The notes beneath the pieces were generated by a model. That model made no database searches. It was not told the origin of the DNA and saw only the letters and a list, made by a program, of their open reading frames with translations. Both the position numbers and the translations under genes were made by a program. A stretch of 54,713 nt of DNA from the NCBI GenBank assembly GCA_024698965.1, contig JAILQM010000114.1, positions 1 through 54,713 on the forward strand, given 5' to 3'. The DNA comes from Eubacterium sp. Its GTDB lineage: Bacteria > Bacillota > Clostridia > Lachnospirales > Lachnospiraceae. Positions 26,648-35,381 of this stretch are shown one piece after another. Every line of letters begins with the position of its first letter. The stretch's first letter is position 1.

Positions 26648-26666
26648 AGAGTACAGGAGATTTTTT

Positions 26667-27722
26667 ATGATTAAAGCAGGCATTGTAGGTGCAACAGGAT
26701 ATGCAGGCGGAGAACTTGTAAGAATTTTATATGCACATAAGGAAGTGGAAATAAAGTGGCTGTATTCTAAAAGCTACGAAGGTCAGACTTATTCGGATAT
26801 ATACAGAAACATGTCGTCAATGGCTGATGTAAAGCTTGTTTCCGGAGATTTGGGAGAACTTTCCAAAGAAGTGGATGTAATATTTACGGCAACGCCGCAG
26901 GGATATCTTGCATCTGTTCTTAATGAGGAAATATTAAAGAACTCAAAGGTGATTGACCTTAGTGCCGATTTCAGAATAAAAGATGTAAAGACTTATGAAA
27001 AGTGGTACGGCATAGAGCATAAGAGTCCGCAATTTATCGGCGAAGCCGTTTACGGACTTTGCGAGAAAAACAGAGAGGATATCAGATACGCAAGACTTAT
27101 TGCAAATCCGGGATGCTATCCTACATGTTCTTTCCTTTCAATTTATCCTGCCGCAGCAGAACATATTATAGATGTAAATACAATCATCATTGATGCAAAG
27201 AGCGGAACATCGGGAGCCGGAAGAGGAGCAAAGGTAAATAACCTCTACTGCGAAGTAAATGAGAACATAAAAGCGTACGGACTTCCGAATCACAGACATA
27301 CGCCTGAGATAGAAGAGCAGATTTCCTATGCTTCGGGAGAAAGTGTACTTCTTAACTTCTCACCGCATCTTGTACCTATGAACAGAGGAATTTTGGTTAC
27401 GGCTTATGCATCGCTTAATCAAAAATCCGACGGAAGTTATTACAGTGAAGATGAAATAAGAGAGATTTACGAAAAGTATTATAATAAAGAAAAATTTGTG
27501 AGAGTACTTAAAAAGGGTGTATGCCCTGAGACCAGATGGGTTGAAGGAAGCAACTTTACCGATGTAAACATTCTTGTCGACGATAGAACACACAGACTTA
27601 TAATGATGGGAGCTCTTGATAATATAGTTAAGGGAGCGGCCGGACAGGCGGTTCAGAATATGAACATAATGTTTGGCTTTAAAGAAGAAGAAGGATTGGA
27701 AATGCCACCGGTATTCCCGTAA
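26667..27722 (+). CDS. argC: N-acetyl-gamma-glutamyl-phosphate reductase
   Basis: ArgC reduces N-acetylglutamyl phosphate with NADPH, the third step to ornithine. The protein has 351 residues. The Rossmann motif GIVGATGYAGGELVR starts at residue 4, the catalytic cysteine is in ANPGCYPT (near residue 150), and the downstream histidine lies in the block YGLPNHRHTPEIEEQ. These are standard for the family. It is the first gene of argC-GNAT-argJ-argB-argD, with a ribosome site CAGGAGA and only six bases to the next gene. Confidence 0.96.
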   Translation: MIKAGIVGATGYAGGELVRILYAHKEVEIKWLYSKSYEGQTYSDIYRNMSSMADVKLVSGDLGELSKEVDVIFTATPQGYLASVLNEEILKNSKVIDLSADFRIKDVKTYEKWYGIEHKSPQFIGEAVYGLCEKNREDIRYARLIANPGCYPTCSFLSIYPAAAEHIIDVNTIIIDAKSGTSGAGRGAKVNNLYCEVNENIKAYGLPNHRHTPEIEEQISYASGESVLLNFSPHLVPMNRGILVTAYASLNQKSDGSYYSEDEIREIYEKYYNKEKFVRVLKKGVCPETRWVEGSNFTDVNILVDDRTHRLIMMGALDNIVKGAAGQAVQNMNIMFGFKEEEGLEMPPVFP

Positions 27723-27728
27723 TTTAAT

Positions 27729-28181
27729 ATGAATATAGAAATTAGAAAAATGTTAATTACAGATTATAGTTCTGTACATAAGCTTTGGGAAACAATACAT
27801 GGGTTTGCTTTAAGAAGTATTGATGATTCCGAGAAGGGAATTGAAAAGTTTATAAAGAGAAATCCCAATACAAGTATTGTGGCCGAAGACGGTGGGAAAA
27901 TAATAGGAACGATACTCTGCGGACATGACGGTAGAACAGCTACTTTTTATCATGTGTGTGTGGATGAAAACTACAGGAGATGCGGAGTCGGAAAAAGGAT
28001 GGTTGTAGAAGCCATGAAAGCCTTAAAAGAAGAAGAGATTAATACAATATCTCTTATAGCATTCACCAATAACGATGTTGGAAATGCTTTCTGGAACGGC
28101 ATTGGCTGGACCAAAAGGTCTGATGCAAACCAGTATAATTTTAAACTAAACGAAGAAAACATTATTGCTTTTACAAAGTAG
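27729..28181 (+). CDS. GNAT acetyltransferase within the arginine operon
   Basis: A 150-residue GNAT-fold protein, resembling E. coli YpeA. Acetyl-CoA binding motif A reads VDENYRRCGVGKRMVVEA (about residues 78-95), and motif B-like FTNNDVGNAFWNGIGW follows. It lies six bases after argC and 15 before argJ, in the same operon. GNAT proteins in this position can act as N-acetylglutamate synthases, priming the pathway when ArgJ only recycles acetyl groups. That role is an inference from position; the sequence itself does not show substrate choice. It could equally acetylate a protein N-terminus or an amine. Confidence 0.8.
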   Translation: MNIEIRKMLITDYSSVHKLWETIHGFALRSIDDSEKGIEKFIKRNPNTSIVAEDGGKIIGTILCGHDGRTATFYHVCVDENYRRCGVGKRMVVEAMKALKEEEINTISLIAFTNNDVGNAFWNGIGWTKRSDANQYNFKLNEENIIAFTK

Positions 28182-28196
28182 ATTCGGAGGAGAAAA

Positions 28197-29444
28197 ATGC
28201 AGTATTTAGACGGTGGAGTCACAAGTCCAAAAGGTTTTGAAGCAGCTTGCTGTGCAGCAGGTATAAAATATAAAGACAGAAACGATATGGCGATGATTTA
28301 CTCGCAGTCCCCGGCAAAAACAGCCGGTACATTTACAACAAATGTTGTTAAGGCCGCTCCTGTTTTATGGGATAAAAAAGTGACAGAGTCGGGCAATACA
28401 TCAAACGTTGTTGTAATAAACGCAGGCATTGCAAATGCCTGTACCGGAGAAGAAGGATTCGGATATTGCAAAAAGACAGCCGAGGCTGCCAAAGAGGCAA
28501 TTAAAAATGCAAAAAACGTGGATATAGATGCAGAAGGAGTTTTGGTTGCATCCACCGGCGTTATAGGAATGCAGCTTCCTATAGATAAAATTGTAAACGG
28601 ATGCAAAATGCTTTCCGAAAGCCTTGACAGATCAAGAGAGGCTGCCACAAATGCCGCTAAAGCGATAATGACAACAGATACGGTTCAAAAAGAAGTTGCT
28701 GTTAGCTTTGAAGTAGACGGAAAGACGGTAACTGTAGGAGGTATGTGCAAAGGGTCGGGTATGATTCATCCAAATATGTGTACAATGCTCAGCTTCGTCA
28801 CCTCGGATATTAATATCTCTAAAGACCTCTTGGTTAAAGCGTTAAAAGAAGATGTTAAAGATACATATAATATGATTTCTGTTGATGGAGACACATCTAC
28901 AAACGATACCTGTATTGTTATGGCAAACGGTCTTGCCGGAAATAATGAGATAACGGATGAAAAGAGCGAGGGTTACATAATGTTTAAAGAAGCGCTAAAT
29001 TATGTAAACGAAACCCTTGCAAAGAAGATGGCCGGAGACGGAGAGGGAGCAACAGCTCTTTTCGAAGTTGTGGTAAACGGAGCGGATACAAAAGAGAACG
29101 CAAAGATTCTTGCAAAATCCGTTATTACTTCAAACCTTACAAAGTCAGCAATCTTCGGACACGATGCAAACTGGGGCAGAATTCTTTGTGCTTTGGGTTA
29201 TGCCGGAATAGATTTTGATCCGGAAAAGGTTGAGCTTTATTTTGAAAGTAAAGCAGGAAAAATTCTTATTGCCGAAAACGGCTGCGGAGTTGATTTTGAT
29301 GAAAATATTGCCACAAAGATTCTTTCGCAGGAAGAGGTTACGGCAATTGTAAATATGAATATGGGCGGAGATGCAACAGCTACGGCATGGGGATGCGATC
29401 TCACCTATGATTATATAAAGATTAATGCAGACTATAGGTCTTAA
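28197..29444 (+). CDS. argJ: Bifunctional glutamate N-acetyltransferase / amino-acid N-acetyltransferase
   Basis: ArgJ moves the acetyl group from N-acetylornithine to glutamate, and in bifunctional forms also takes it from acetyl-CoA. At 415 residues it fits the family. The precursor cleaves itself before the nucleophile Thr in the motif (A/C)TML, here CTMLSF with Thr196, after GMIHPNM. The IMTTDT block and the GDGEGAT segment are also present. Whether it is mono- or bifunctional cannot be read from the sequence; the nearby GNAT gene leaves both options open. Ribosome site GGAGGAG precedes ATG 28197. Confidence 0.95.
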   Translation: MQYLDGGVTSPKGFEAACCAAGIKYKDRNDMAMIYSQSPAKTAGTFTTNVVKAAPVLWDKKVTESGNTSNVVVINAGIANACTGEEGFGYCKKTAEAAKEAIKNAKNVDIDAEGVLVASTGVIGMQLPIDKIVNGCKMLSESLDRSREAATNAAKAIMTTDTVQKEVAVSFEVDGKTVTVGGMCKGSGMIHPNMCTMLSFVTSDINISKDLLVKALKEDVKDTYNMISVDGDTSTNDTCIVMANGLAGNNEITDEKSEGYIMFKEALNYVNETLAKKMAGDGEGATALFEVVVNGADTKENAKILAKSVITSNLTKSAIFGHDANWGRILCALGYAGIDFDPEKVELYFESKAGKILIAENGCGVDFDENIATKILSQEEVTAIVNMNMGGDATATAWGCDLTYDYIKINADYRS

Positions 29445-29482
29445 AAGAGTTAGATAGTATTATTAAATGGAGGATTAATTTA

Positions 29483-30385
29483 ATGAACCGCGATATGGAT
29501 CAGTATCTCGAGAAAGCATCGGTCTTAATTGAGGCCCTTCCTTATATTCAGAGATTCAACAGAAAAATAATAGTTGTAAAATACGGCGGAAGTGCGATGA
29601 CTGATGAAGGACTTAAAAAGAGTGTTATCGAAGATGTTACTCTTTTAAAACTCGTAGGTTTTAAACCAATCATTGTACACGGCGGCGGTAAGGAAATCAG
29701 CAGATGGGTTTCTAAGGTTGGAATGGAGCCTAAGTTTATTAACGGCTTTAGAGTAACCGACGAAGATACTATGGAAATCGTTGAGATGGTTTTGAACAAG
29801 GTTAATAAAAGCCTTGTGGACAAAGTCCTTCAGCTCGGTGTAAAGGCTGTCGGCATAAGCGGAAAAGACGGCGGACTTTTACATGTAACAAAGAAATATA
29901 CCGACGGTAAAGACATAGGATATGTCGGAGATGTTGACTGCGTAGATCCTAAAATTATTTACGATCTTCTCGAAAAAGACTTCCTTCCGATTATCGCACC
30001 TACCGGCATTGATGATGATTACAATACTTACAATGTAAACGCTGATGATGCTGCTTCGGCAATAGCTAAGGCTGTAAAGGCAGAAAAGCTCGCATTTTTA
30101 TCGGATGTAGAAGGCGTATACATGGATATGGATAAACCTGAATCTTTAATCTCAGAGCTTAGGGTTTCGGAAGCTTATAAGCTTATTAAAGACGGAATTA
30201 TCAGCGGAGGTATGCTTCCTAAAATTAATAACTGTATTGATGTCGTTGAAAACGGCGTACAGAGAGTACATATCTTAGATGGAAGAATTCCTCACTGCCT
30301 CTTACTTGAAATCTTTACAAACAAAGGAATTGGTACAGCTATATTAGATGATGAAGCAGAGCAGTTCTCGGCTTCTGATAATTAA
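29483..30385 (+). CDS. argB: Acetylglutamate kinase
   Basis: ArgB phosphorylates N-acetylglutamate with ATP, the committed step. The 300-residue protein shows [10 protein letters not shown] near residue 30, the glycine-rich [26 protein letters not shown], and [13 protein letters not shown] plus LSDVEGVY. The N-terminal helix ([22 protein letters not shown]) is the extension found in arginine-inhibited, hexameric ArgB enzymes, so feedback control by arginine is likely. The fourth gene of the arg operon, it follows argJ by 38 bases. Confidence 0.95.
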   Translation: MNRDMDQYLEKASVLIEALPYIQRFNRKIIVVKYGGSAMTDEGLKKSVIEDVTLLKLVGFKPIIVHGGGKEISRWVSKVGMEPKFINGFRVTDEDTMEIVEMVLNKVNKSLVDKVLQLGVKAVGISGKDGGLLHVTKKYTDGKDIGYVGDVDCVDPKIIYDLLEKDFLPIIAPTGIDDDYNTYNVNADDAASAIAKAVKAEKLAFLSDVEGVYMDMDKPESLISELRVSEAYKLIKDGIISGGMLPKINNCIDVVENGVQRVHILDGRIPHCLLLEIFTNKGIGTAILDDEAEQFSASDN

Positions 30386-30412
30386 TTAAATTAGGATTGG
30401 AGTATATTTAAT

Positions 30413-31609
30413 ATGAATTCAAAAGAATATATGACACAAACCGAACAGAATCTTCTTCATACCTACAATCGTTTTCAGATTGTACTTGAAAAAGGTGACG
30501 GTGTTTATCTTTATGACACAGACGGAAACAAATACCTTGATTTTGCATCCGGAATCGGCGTAATGTCTTTGGGCTACGGCAATACAGAATATAAGGAAGC
30601 TCTTAAAAACCAGATAGATAAGCTTACACATGTATCTAATCTTTTCTATTCGACAACTGTTAATTCTGCTGCTGCAAGACTTAAAAAAGCCTCTAAAATG
30701 GACAGGGTTTTCTTTACAAACTCAGGAACAGAAGCAATAGAAGGAGCTATTAAGACTGCTAAAAAATACGCTTATACTTTAAGCGGCGGAAATACTGATC
30801 ACGAGATTATAGCAATGAACAAATCCTTCCACGGAAGAAGCCTGGGAGCCCTTTCCGTTACAGGTAACGACCACTACAGAGAGCCGTTTGAAGGTCTTAT
30901 TCCGGGAATAAAGTTTGCTGACTTTAACGATATTGACAGTGTAAATGCACTTGTTAATGAAAAGACCTGTGCAATTATCTTAGAACCTCTTCAGGGTGAA
31001 GGAGGTATCTATCTTGCATCGGAAGAGTTTATGGCAGGGCTTAAAAAACTTCAGCAGGAGAAAAACATTCTTTTAATTTTTGATGAGGTTCAGTGCGGAA
31101 TCGGAAGAACGGGAAAGATGTTTACTTATCAGTATTTCGATATTATGCCTGATATTATCTGCTGTGCAAAGGGTATAGGAAACGGTGTTCCCGTAGGTGC
31201 TTTTGCAATGAGGGAAAAGGTTGCCGAAAAATCTCTTGTACCCGGAGATCACGGAACAACATACGGAGGAAATCCTTTTGTATGTGCGGCAGTTGACAAA
31301 GTTCTTGAAATCTTTGAAAGAGATGATATGCTTTCAAAGATAAACGAAACGGCAGAGTATTTTGAAAAAGAGCTTGATAAACTTGTCTTAGAGTTTGATG
31401 TTATAAAAGAGCGCAGAGGAAAAGGCCTTATGCAGGGACTTGAGCTTAGCATATCGCCGGGAGATGTTATTAAAGATGCCATGGCAAACGGACTTATAGT
31501 TATCTCGGCTGAAGGAAATGTTTTAAGAATGCTCCCTCCTCTTGTTATCGATAAAAACAATGTTGACGAAATGATCGGTATTTTAAGAAAAACATTCGAA
31601 AAGTTTTAA
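30413..31609 (+). CDS. argD: Acetylornithine aminotransferase
   Basis: ArgD is a PLP-dependent class III aminotransferase that makes N-acetylornithine from the semialdehyde and glutamate. It has 398 residues. Landmarks are the N-terminal GDGVYLYDTDGNKYLDFASGIGVMSLG, FTNSGTEAIEGAIKTAKKY, the KSFHGRS block, the Asp motif LIFDEVQCGIGRTG, and the Schiff-base lysine in CAKGIGNGVPVGA. The last gene of the visible arginine operon, it is followed by a separate promoter for comEA. argF/argI and argH are not in the window, so the pathway is completed elsewhere. Confidence 0.95.
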   Translation: MNSKEYMTQTEQNLLHTYNRFQIVLEKGDGVYLYDTDGNKYLDFASGIGVMSLGYGNTEYKEALKNQIDKLTHVSNLFYSTTVNSAAARLKKASKMDRVFFTNSGTEAIEGAIKTAKKYAYTLSGGNTDHEIIAMNKSFHGRSLGALSVTGNDHYREPFEGLIPGIKFADFNDIDSVNALVNEKTCAIILEPLQGEGGIYLASEEFMAGLKKLQQEKNILLIFDEVQCGIGRTGKMFTYQYFDIMPDIICCAKGIGNGVPVGAFAMREKVAEKSLVPGDHGTTYGGNPFVCAAVDKVLEIFERDDMLSKINETAEYFEKELDKLVLEFDVIKERRGKGLMQGLELSISPGDVIKDAMANGLIVISAEGNVLRMLPPLVIDKNNVDEMIGILRKTFEKF

Positions 31610-31618
31610 CCTTTGGTA

Positions 31619-31646
31619 TTGATAAAAAAATAAAAAATGGTAAAAT
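31619..31646 (+). promoter_or_regulatory. Candidate comEA promoter
   Basis: TTGATA (31619-31624), 16 bases, and TAAAAT (31641-31646) lie between argD and the comEA ribosome site. No terminator is visible after argD, so some readthrough may also occur. Confidence 0.5.
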
Positions 31647-31694
31647 ATTTTTCATAGTCGCCTGATGCTTCTTAACCCAAAAGGAGCGTTTGAA

Positions 31695-32261
31695 ATGAAA
31701 AAATTATGGATAATTCCGGCTCTTTTTTTGACCGGGATTTTATCCGCTTGTGAAGGTAAAGGGACGATTGCTGCCGTTGCCAAAGCGGAAGAGACGGTTT
31801 ATGCGGCATCCGACGAAGAAGATGAGGAAGATGCGGCTGCTGAAATTGTTATTTATATTACGGGTGAGGTAAATAATCCCGGAGTATATAAACTAAAAGA
31901 AGGTGACAGAATCTATCAGGCCGTTGATATGGCCGGTGGAATGACAAAAGAAGCTGCTGACGGAGCCATTAATCTTGCCGAATATCTTACGGACGGAATG
32001 CAGATTACTGTTACTTCGCAACAGGAGTATGAGGCGCAGGAAGAGGCCAAATCCGAGGAGGAGAGCGGATTGGTAAATCTAAATACAGCCTCCAAAGAGC
32101 AGCTTATGACTTTGCCGGGTATAGGCGAAGCAAAGGCAGATCTTATTATTTCCTACAGAGAAAATCAAGGGAGTTTTGCATCTGTTGAAGATATTAAAAA
32201 TATCAGCGGAATTAAAGACGGAGTTTATAATCGCATTAAAGATTATATTTGTGTGAATTAA
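31695..32261 (+). CDS. comEA: ComEA-like DNA-binding lipoprotein
   Basis: The 188-residue product has a lipoprotein-like N-terminus (MKKLWIIPALFLTGILSAC, Cys19) and a short acidic linker (ASDEEDEEDAAAE). An SLBB domain (VNNPGVYKLKEGDRIYQAVDMAGG) and a C-terminal helix-hairpin-helix pair (LVNLNTASKEQLMTLPGIGEAKADLI) follow. ComEA proteins bind double-stranded DNA at the cell surface and hand it to the ComEC channel, encoded downstream at 35350. Standard ComEA has a plain membrane anchor rather than a lipobox, so the attachment here may differ. AAGGAG lies eight bases before ATG 31695, better than an in-frame ATG at 31665. Confidence 0.88.
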   Translation: MKKLWIIPALFLTGILSACEGKGTIAAVAKAEETVYAASDEEDEEDAAAEIVIYITGEVNNPGVYKLKEGDRIYQAVDMAGGMTKEAADGAINLAEYLTDGMQITVTSQQEYEAQEEAKSEEESGLVNLNTASKEQLMTLPGIGEAKADLIISYRENQGSFASVEDIKNISGIKDGVYNRIKDYICVN

Positions 32262-32280
32262 CGGAGAGACAGGGACAAAG

Positions 32281-32976
32281 ATGGCAAGGAAAGTTTTGGT
32301 CGTTGACGATGAAAAGCTTATAGTAAAGGGGCTTAAGTTCAGCCTAGAGCAGGATGACATGGAAGTGGATTGTGCATACGACGGTGAAGAAGCCGTAAGT
32401 ATGATTAAAAACGGTGATTATGATGTCATTCTTTTGGATGTTATGCTCCCGAAACTCGACGGATTTGAGGTTTGCACCCAGGTGCGTGAGTTTTCGAATG
32501 TCCCGATTATTATGCTTACAGCAAAAAGCGATGATATGGATAAGATACTCGGTCTTGATTACGGCGCTGATGATTATATTACAAAGCCTTTTAACGTTCT
32601 GGAAGTAAAAGCCAGAATCAAGGCCATTATGAGAAGAATGTCCGGAAGAGGTGAACAGCAAAGCGCTCCTTTGCCTACCGTTATTGTTAGCGGAGATATG
32701 AAGCTTGATACAGAGGGCAGAAGAGTTTATATTTCGGACAGGGAAATCAGACTTACATCAAAAGAATTTGATATTTTAGAGCTTATGGTTACCAACCAGA
32801 ATAAGGTATACAGCAGAGATGCTCTTCTTAAGATTATTTGGGGAGAAGATTATCCGGGTGATGTCAGAACCGTTGATGTACATGTAAGAAGACTCAGAGA
32901 AAAAATCGAAGCCAATCCGAGTGAGCCGAGGTATGTTCATACCAAGTGGGGAACTGGATATTATTTTCAAGGATAA
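32281..32976 (+). CDS. OmpR/PhoB-type response regulator
   Basis: This 231-residue regulator has a receiver domain with VVDDEK near residue 6, the phospho-acceptor Asp53 in VILLDVMLPKLDG, the switch Thr in MLTAKSDD and Lys in YITKPFN. A winged-helix DNA-binding domain follows (RLTSKEFDILELM, DVHVRRLREKIE, WGTGYYF). It is paired with the histidine kinase seven bases downstream. The regulated genes cannot be inferred from the sequence. The close packing with comEA and the GerM lipoprotein suggests control of envelope or DNA-uptake functions. Confidence 0.95.
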   Translation: MARKVLVVDDEKLIVKGLKFSLEQDDMEVDCAYDGEEAVSMIKNGDYDVILLDVMLPKLDGFEVCTQVREFSNVPIIMLTAKSDDMDKILGLDYGADDYITKPFNVLEVKARIKAIMRRMSGRGEQQSAPLPTVIVSGDMKLDTEGRRVYISDREIRLTSKEFDILELMVTNQNKVYSRDALLKIIWGEDYPGDVRTVDVHVRRLREKIEANPSEPRYVHTKWGTGYYFQG

Positions 32977-32983
32977 TGGTTAG

Positions 32984-34411
32984 ATGAAACGATTCAAATT
33001 AGGATTTAATTTTCTCGGAAGTATCCGATTTTATATATTTCTAATGGTGTTTGCTGCGGGTCTAATTCCGTCTCTTTTCCTGACCTCGTCTATAATGAGC
33101 AGTTATGAAAACAGAACGGTTTCGGCCGAGACCATTCGTATTACGGCCCAGTCAAATGTGCTTGCAAATAAGCTCGTTTCCGATGGCTGTTTTGAAGTCG
33201 GAGACAGTCAGGTTTACTCATCGCAGATAGACCTTATTGCATCTTATTATGAAGGCAGGATAATGCTTATAAATACCGATTATGAAGTCCTTTACGACAG
33301 CTACGGTATTGATGATGAAAAGACTATTGTTTCTGAAAAAGTATTTGAATGCATGCAAAATAGGGTTGTCTCAAATTATGATTCCGCCAACAATTATATA
33401 GAGGTTTGTGTGCCGGTTACAGAAGAGGATGATACTGTTATCGGTGTTATTATGGTATCCAAATCTTCTACGGAGATTTACGCAAACATGGCTTATATGA
33501 AGCAAAATGCTTTTGTTATGCAGTTTGCTATTATGATTCTTGTTGTATTTATTGCAATCTACGGATCGGGTAAGCTTATGAAGCCTTTCGATGTAATGTC
33601 GGAGTCTATCGATAAGATTCAGACCGATTATGAAAACGAACAGCTTTCCGTACTTAACTATAATGAAACCAAGCAGATTTCAAAGGCGTTTAATGCCATG
33701 CTTTCGAGAATTAAAACCCTTGATGATTCAAGACAGGAGTTTGTTTCAAATGTCTCTCATGAGCTTAAAACTCCTCTTGCATCAATGAAGGTTCTTGCGG
33801 ATTCTTTGCTTGGGCAGGAAGATGTACCGATCGAGCTTTATCAGGAGTTTATGACAGATATTGCAGAAGAAATCGACAGAGAAAACCAGATAATTAACGA
33901 TCTTTTATCTCTCGTTAAGCTTGATAAATCACAGGGAGTACTTAACATAACATCTGTAAATGTAAATGACCTTATGGAGCTTACATTAAAGAGACTCCGT
34001 CCTATAGCCGGAGAGAAGAATATTGAAATCGTCTATGAAACCTTAAGACCGGTTACGGCAGAGATAGATGAAGTTAAGATGGCCCTTGTATTTACCAATC
34101 TTGTGGAAAATGCGATTAAATACAATGTTGATGACGGATGGGTTCATGTATCTTTAAATGCCGATCACCAGTTTTTCTATGTGACTGTGGAAGACGGCGG
34201 AATAGGAATTCCGGAAGAAGCGCAGGAGCATATTTTCGAGAGATTCTACAGAGCGGATAAATCGCATTCGAGAGAAATAGGCGGTACCGGACTTGGGCTT
34301 GCGATTGTTCGTAATGCCGTGCTAATGCACAGAGGAGCTATTCAGGTAAATTCTACGGAGGGCAAGGGATCTACATTCTCACTTAGGGTTCCTCTGCTCT
34401 ATGTACAGTAA
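32984..34411 (+). CDS. Membrane sensor histidine kinase (PhoR/ResE type)
   Basis: The 475-residue kinase has an N-terminal transmembrane helix (about residues 11-33), an extracellular sensor region of about 140 residues, a second helix (AFVMQFAIMILVVFIAIYG, about 175-195) and a HAMP linker. The phospho-acceptor is His259 in SNVSHELKTPLAS. The ATPase domain has N box FTNLVENAIKYN, G1 VEDGGIGIP, F box FERFYRAD and G2 GGTGLGLAI. Its partner regulator is encoded just upstream and the GerM lipoprotein just downstream. The stimulus is unknown; a PAS/Cache-like extracytoplasmic domain is likely. Confidence 0.95.
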   Translation: MKRFKLGFNFLGSIRFYIFLMVFAAGLIPSLFLTSSIMSSYENRTVSAETIRITAQSNVLANKLVSDGCFEVGDSQVYSSQIDLIASYYEGRIMLINTDYEVLYDSYGIDDEKTIVSEKVFECMQNRVVSNYDSANNYIEVCVPVTEEDDTVIGVIMVSKSSTEIYANMAYMKQNAFVMQFAIMILVVFIAIYGSGKLMKPFDVMSESIDKIQTDYENEQLSVLNYNETKQISKAFNAMLSRIKTLDDSRQEFVSNVSHELKTPLASMKVLADSLLGQEDVPIELYQEFMTDIAEEIDRENQIINDLLSLVKLDKSQGVLNITSVNVNDLMELTLKRLRPIAGEKNIEIVYETLRPVTAEIDEVKMALVFTNLVENAIKYNVDDGWVHVSLNADHQFFYVTVEDGGIGIPEEAQEHIFERFYRADKSHSREIGGTGLGLAIVRNAVLMHRGAIQVNSTEGKGSTFSLRVPLLYVQ

Positions 34412-34421
34412 GGAGGTTGTT

Positions 34422-35381
34422 ATGAAAAGCTTTACTAAAAAATTATTTTTATTTTTAACAATCCTTACAATGGCTTTTGTGCTTGCATCTTGCGGAGATG
34501 GCAAAGACGGCAATTATATGGTTTACTATATCGAGAGCGATTATTCATCCATAGCCGCAGAAAGCTTTGAGGTAATTGAAGAAACACAAGGGGCTATAGT
34601 TGATGAACTTATAGAGTGCATGGATGACGATGAAACGGAAGATGACCTTATTAACCCTCTTTTCGGAGATCTTGAAATAAAAAAATACGAGATAAACGAT
34701 AATATTATAAGTCTTTATTTTAGCTCTGAGTATTCCGAGCTTGAGAAAAATGTTGAGGTTTTGGTTAGAACTGCTGTAGTTGAGACCTTGCTTCAGGTGC
34801 CGGATGTATCAGGGGTTTATTTTTACGTGGGAGATATTCCTCTTACCGATTCGAGCGGAAATGTTATAGGAATAATGACTGCTGACAGCTTTGCGATAAA
34901 TCCGGGAAGCCAAATAAACACTTTGGCATCAGCAGATATTACTCTTTATTTTGCAAGCGAAGACGGAAAAGGCCTTGTAAAAGAGCAGCAGAGAGTTAAT
35001 TATGTTTCAAGTACATCTCTTGAAAGACTTGTTGTGGAAAGACTTATAGAGGGACCGTCGAGCTCTCAAAGCCGCTCTTCGGTGCCGGAAAACACAAATA
35101 TATTAAGCGTTGTTGTAAACGACGGAATTTGCTATATAAACTTTGACGAGGGATTTTTGGTACAGGATTATGATGTGACCGAGCAGGTGGTCATTTATTC
35201 TATAGTAAACAGTGTCCTTGAACTTGGAACAACCTCTAAGGTTCAAATCAGTGTAAACGGCTCATCCGATTTGGTGTACAGAGATGCGCTGAGTCTTGAT
35301 CAGATGTTTACAAAGGATTTGTCCTTAGTTGTTAACGAGGACATTGTAAGTGAAACGGAGGTGGAACTTACTGAACAGTAA
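34422..35381 (+). CDS. GerM-domain lipoprotein
   Basis: The 319-residue product has a lipobox near residue 23 (MAFVLASC). It then has two GerMN-type modules, one around residues 30-150 ending in VPDVSGVYFYVGDIPLTDSSG, the other around 170-300 (DITLYFASEDGKGLV ... GICYINFDEGF ... SKVQISVNGSSD). GerM/LpqB-like domains occur in spore and cell-envelope proteins, and here the gene is tied to the two-component system, with AAGGAGG upstream. The tail overlaps the comEC start by 32 bases. An in-frame ATG 21 bases upstream has no ribosome site. Function beyond envelope association is not known. Confidence 0.88.
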   Translation: MKSFTKKLFLFLTILTMAFVLASCGDGKDGNYMVYYIESDYSSIAAESFEVIEETQGAIVDELIECMDDDETEDDLINPLFGDLEIKKYEINDNIISLYFSSEYSELEKNVEVLVRTAVVETLLQVPDVSGVYFYVGDIPLTDSSGNVIGIMTADSFAINPGSQINTLASADITLYFASEDGKGLVKEQQRVNYVSSTSLERLVVERLIEGPSSSQSRSSVPENTNILSVVVNDGICYINFDEGFLVQDYDVTEQVVIYSIVNSVLELGTTSKVQISVNGSSDLVYRDALSLDQMFTKDLSLVVNEDIVSETEVELTEQ

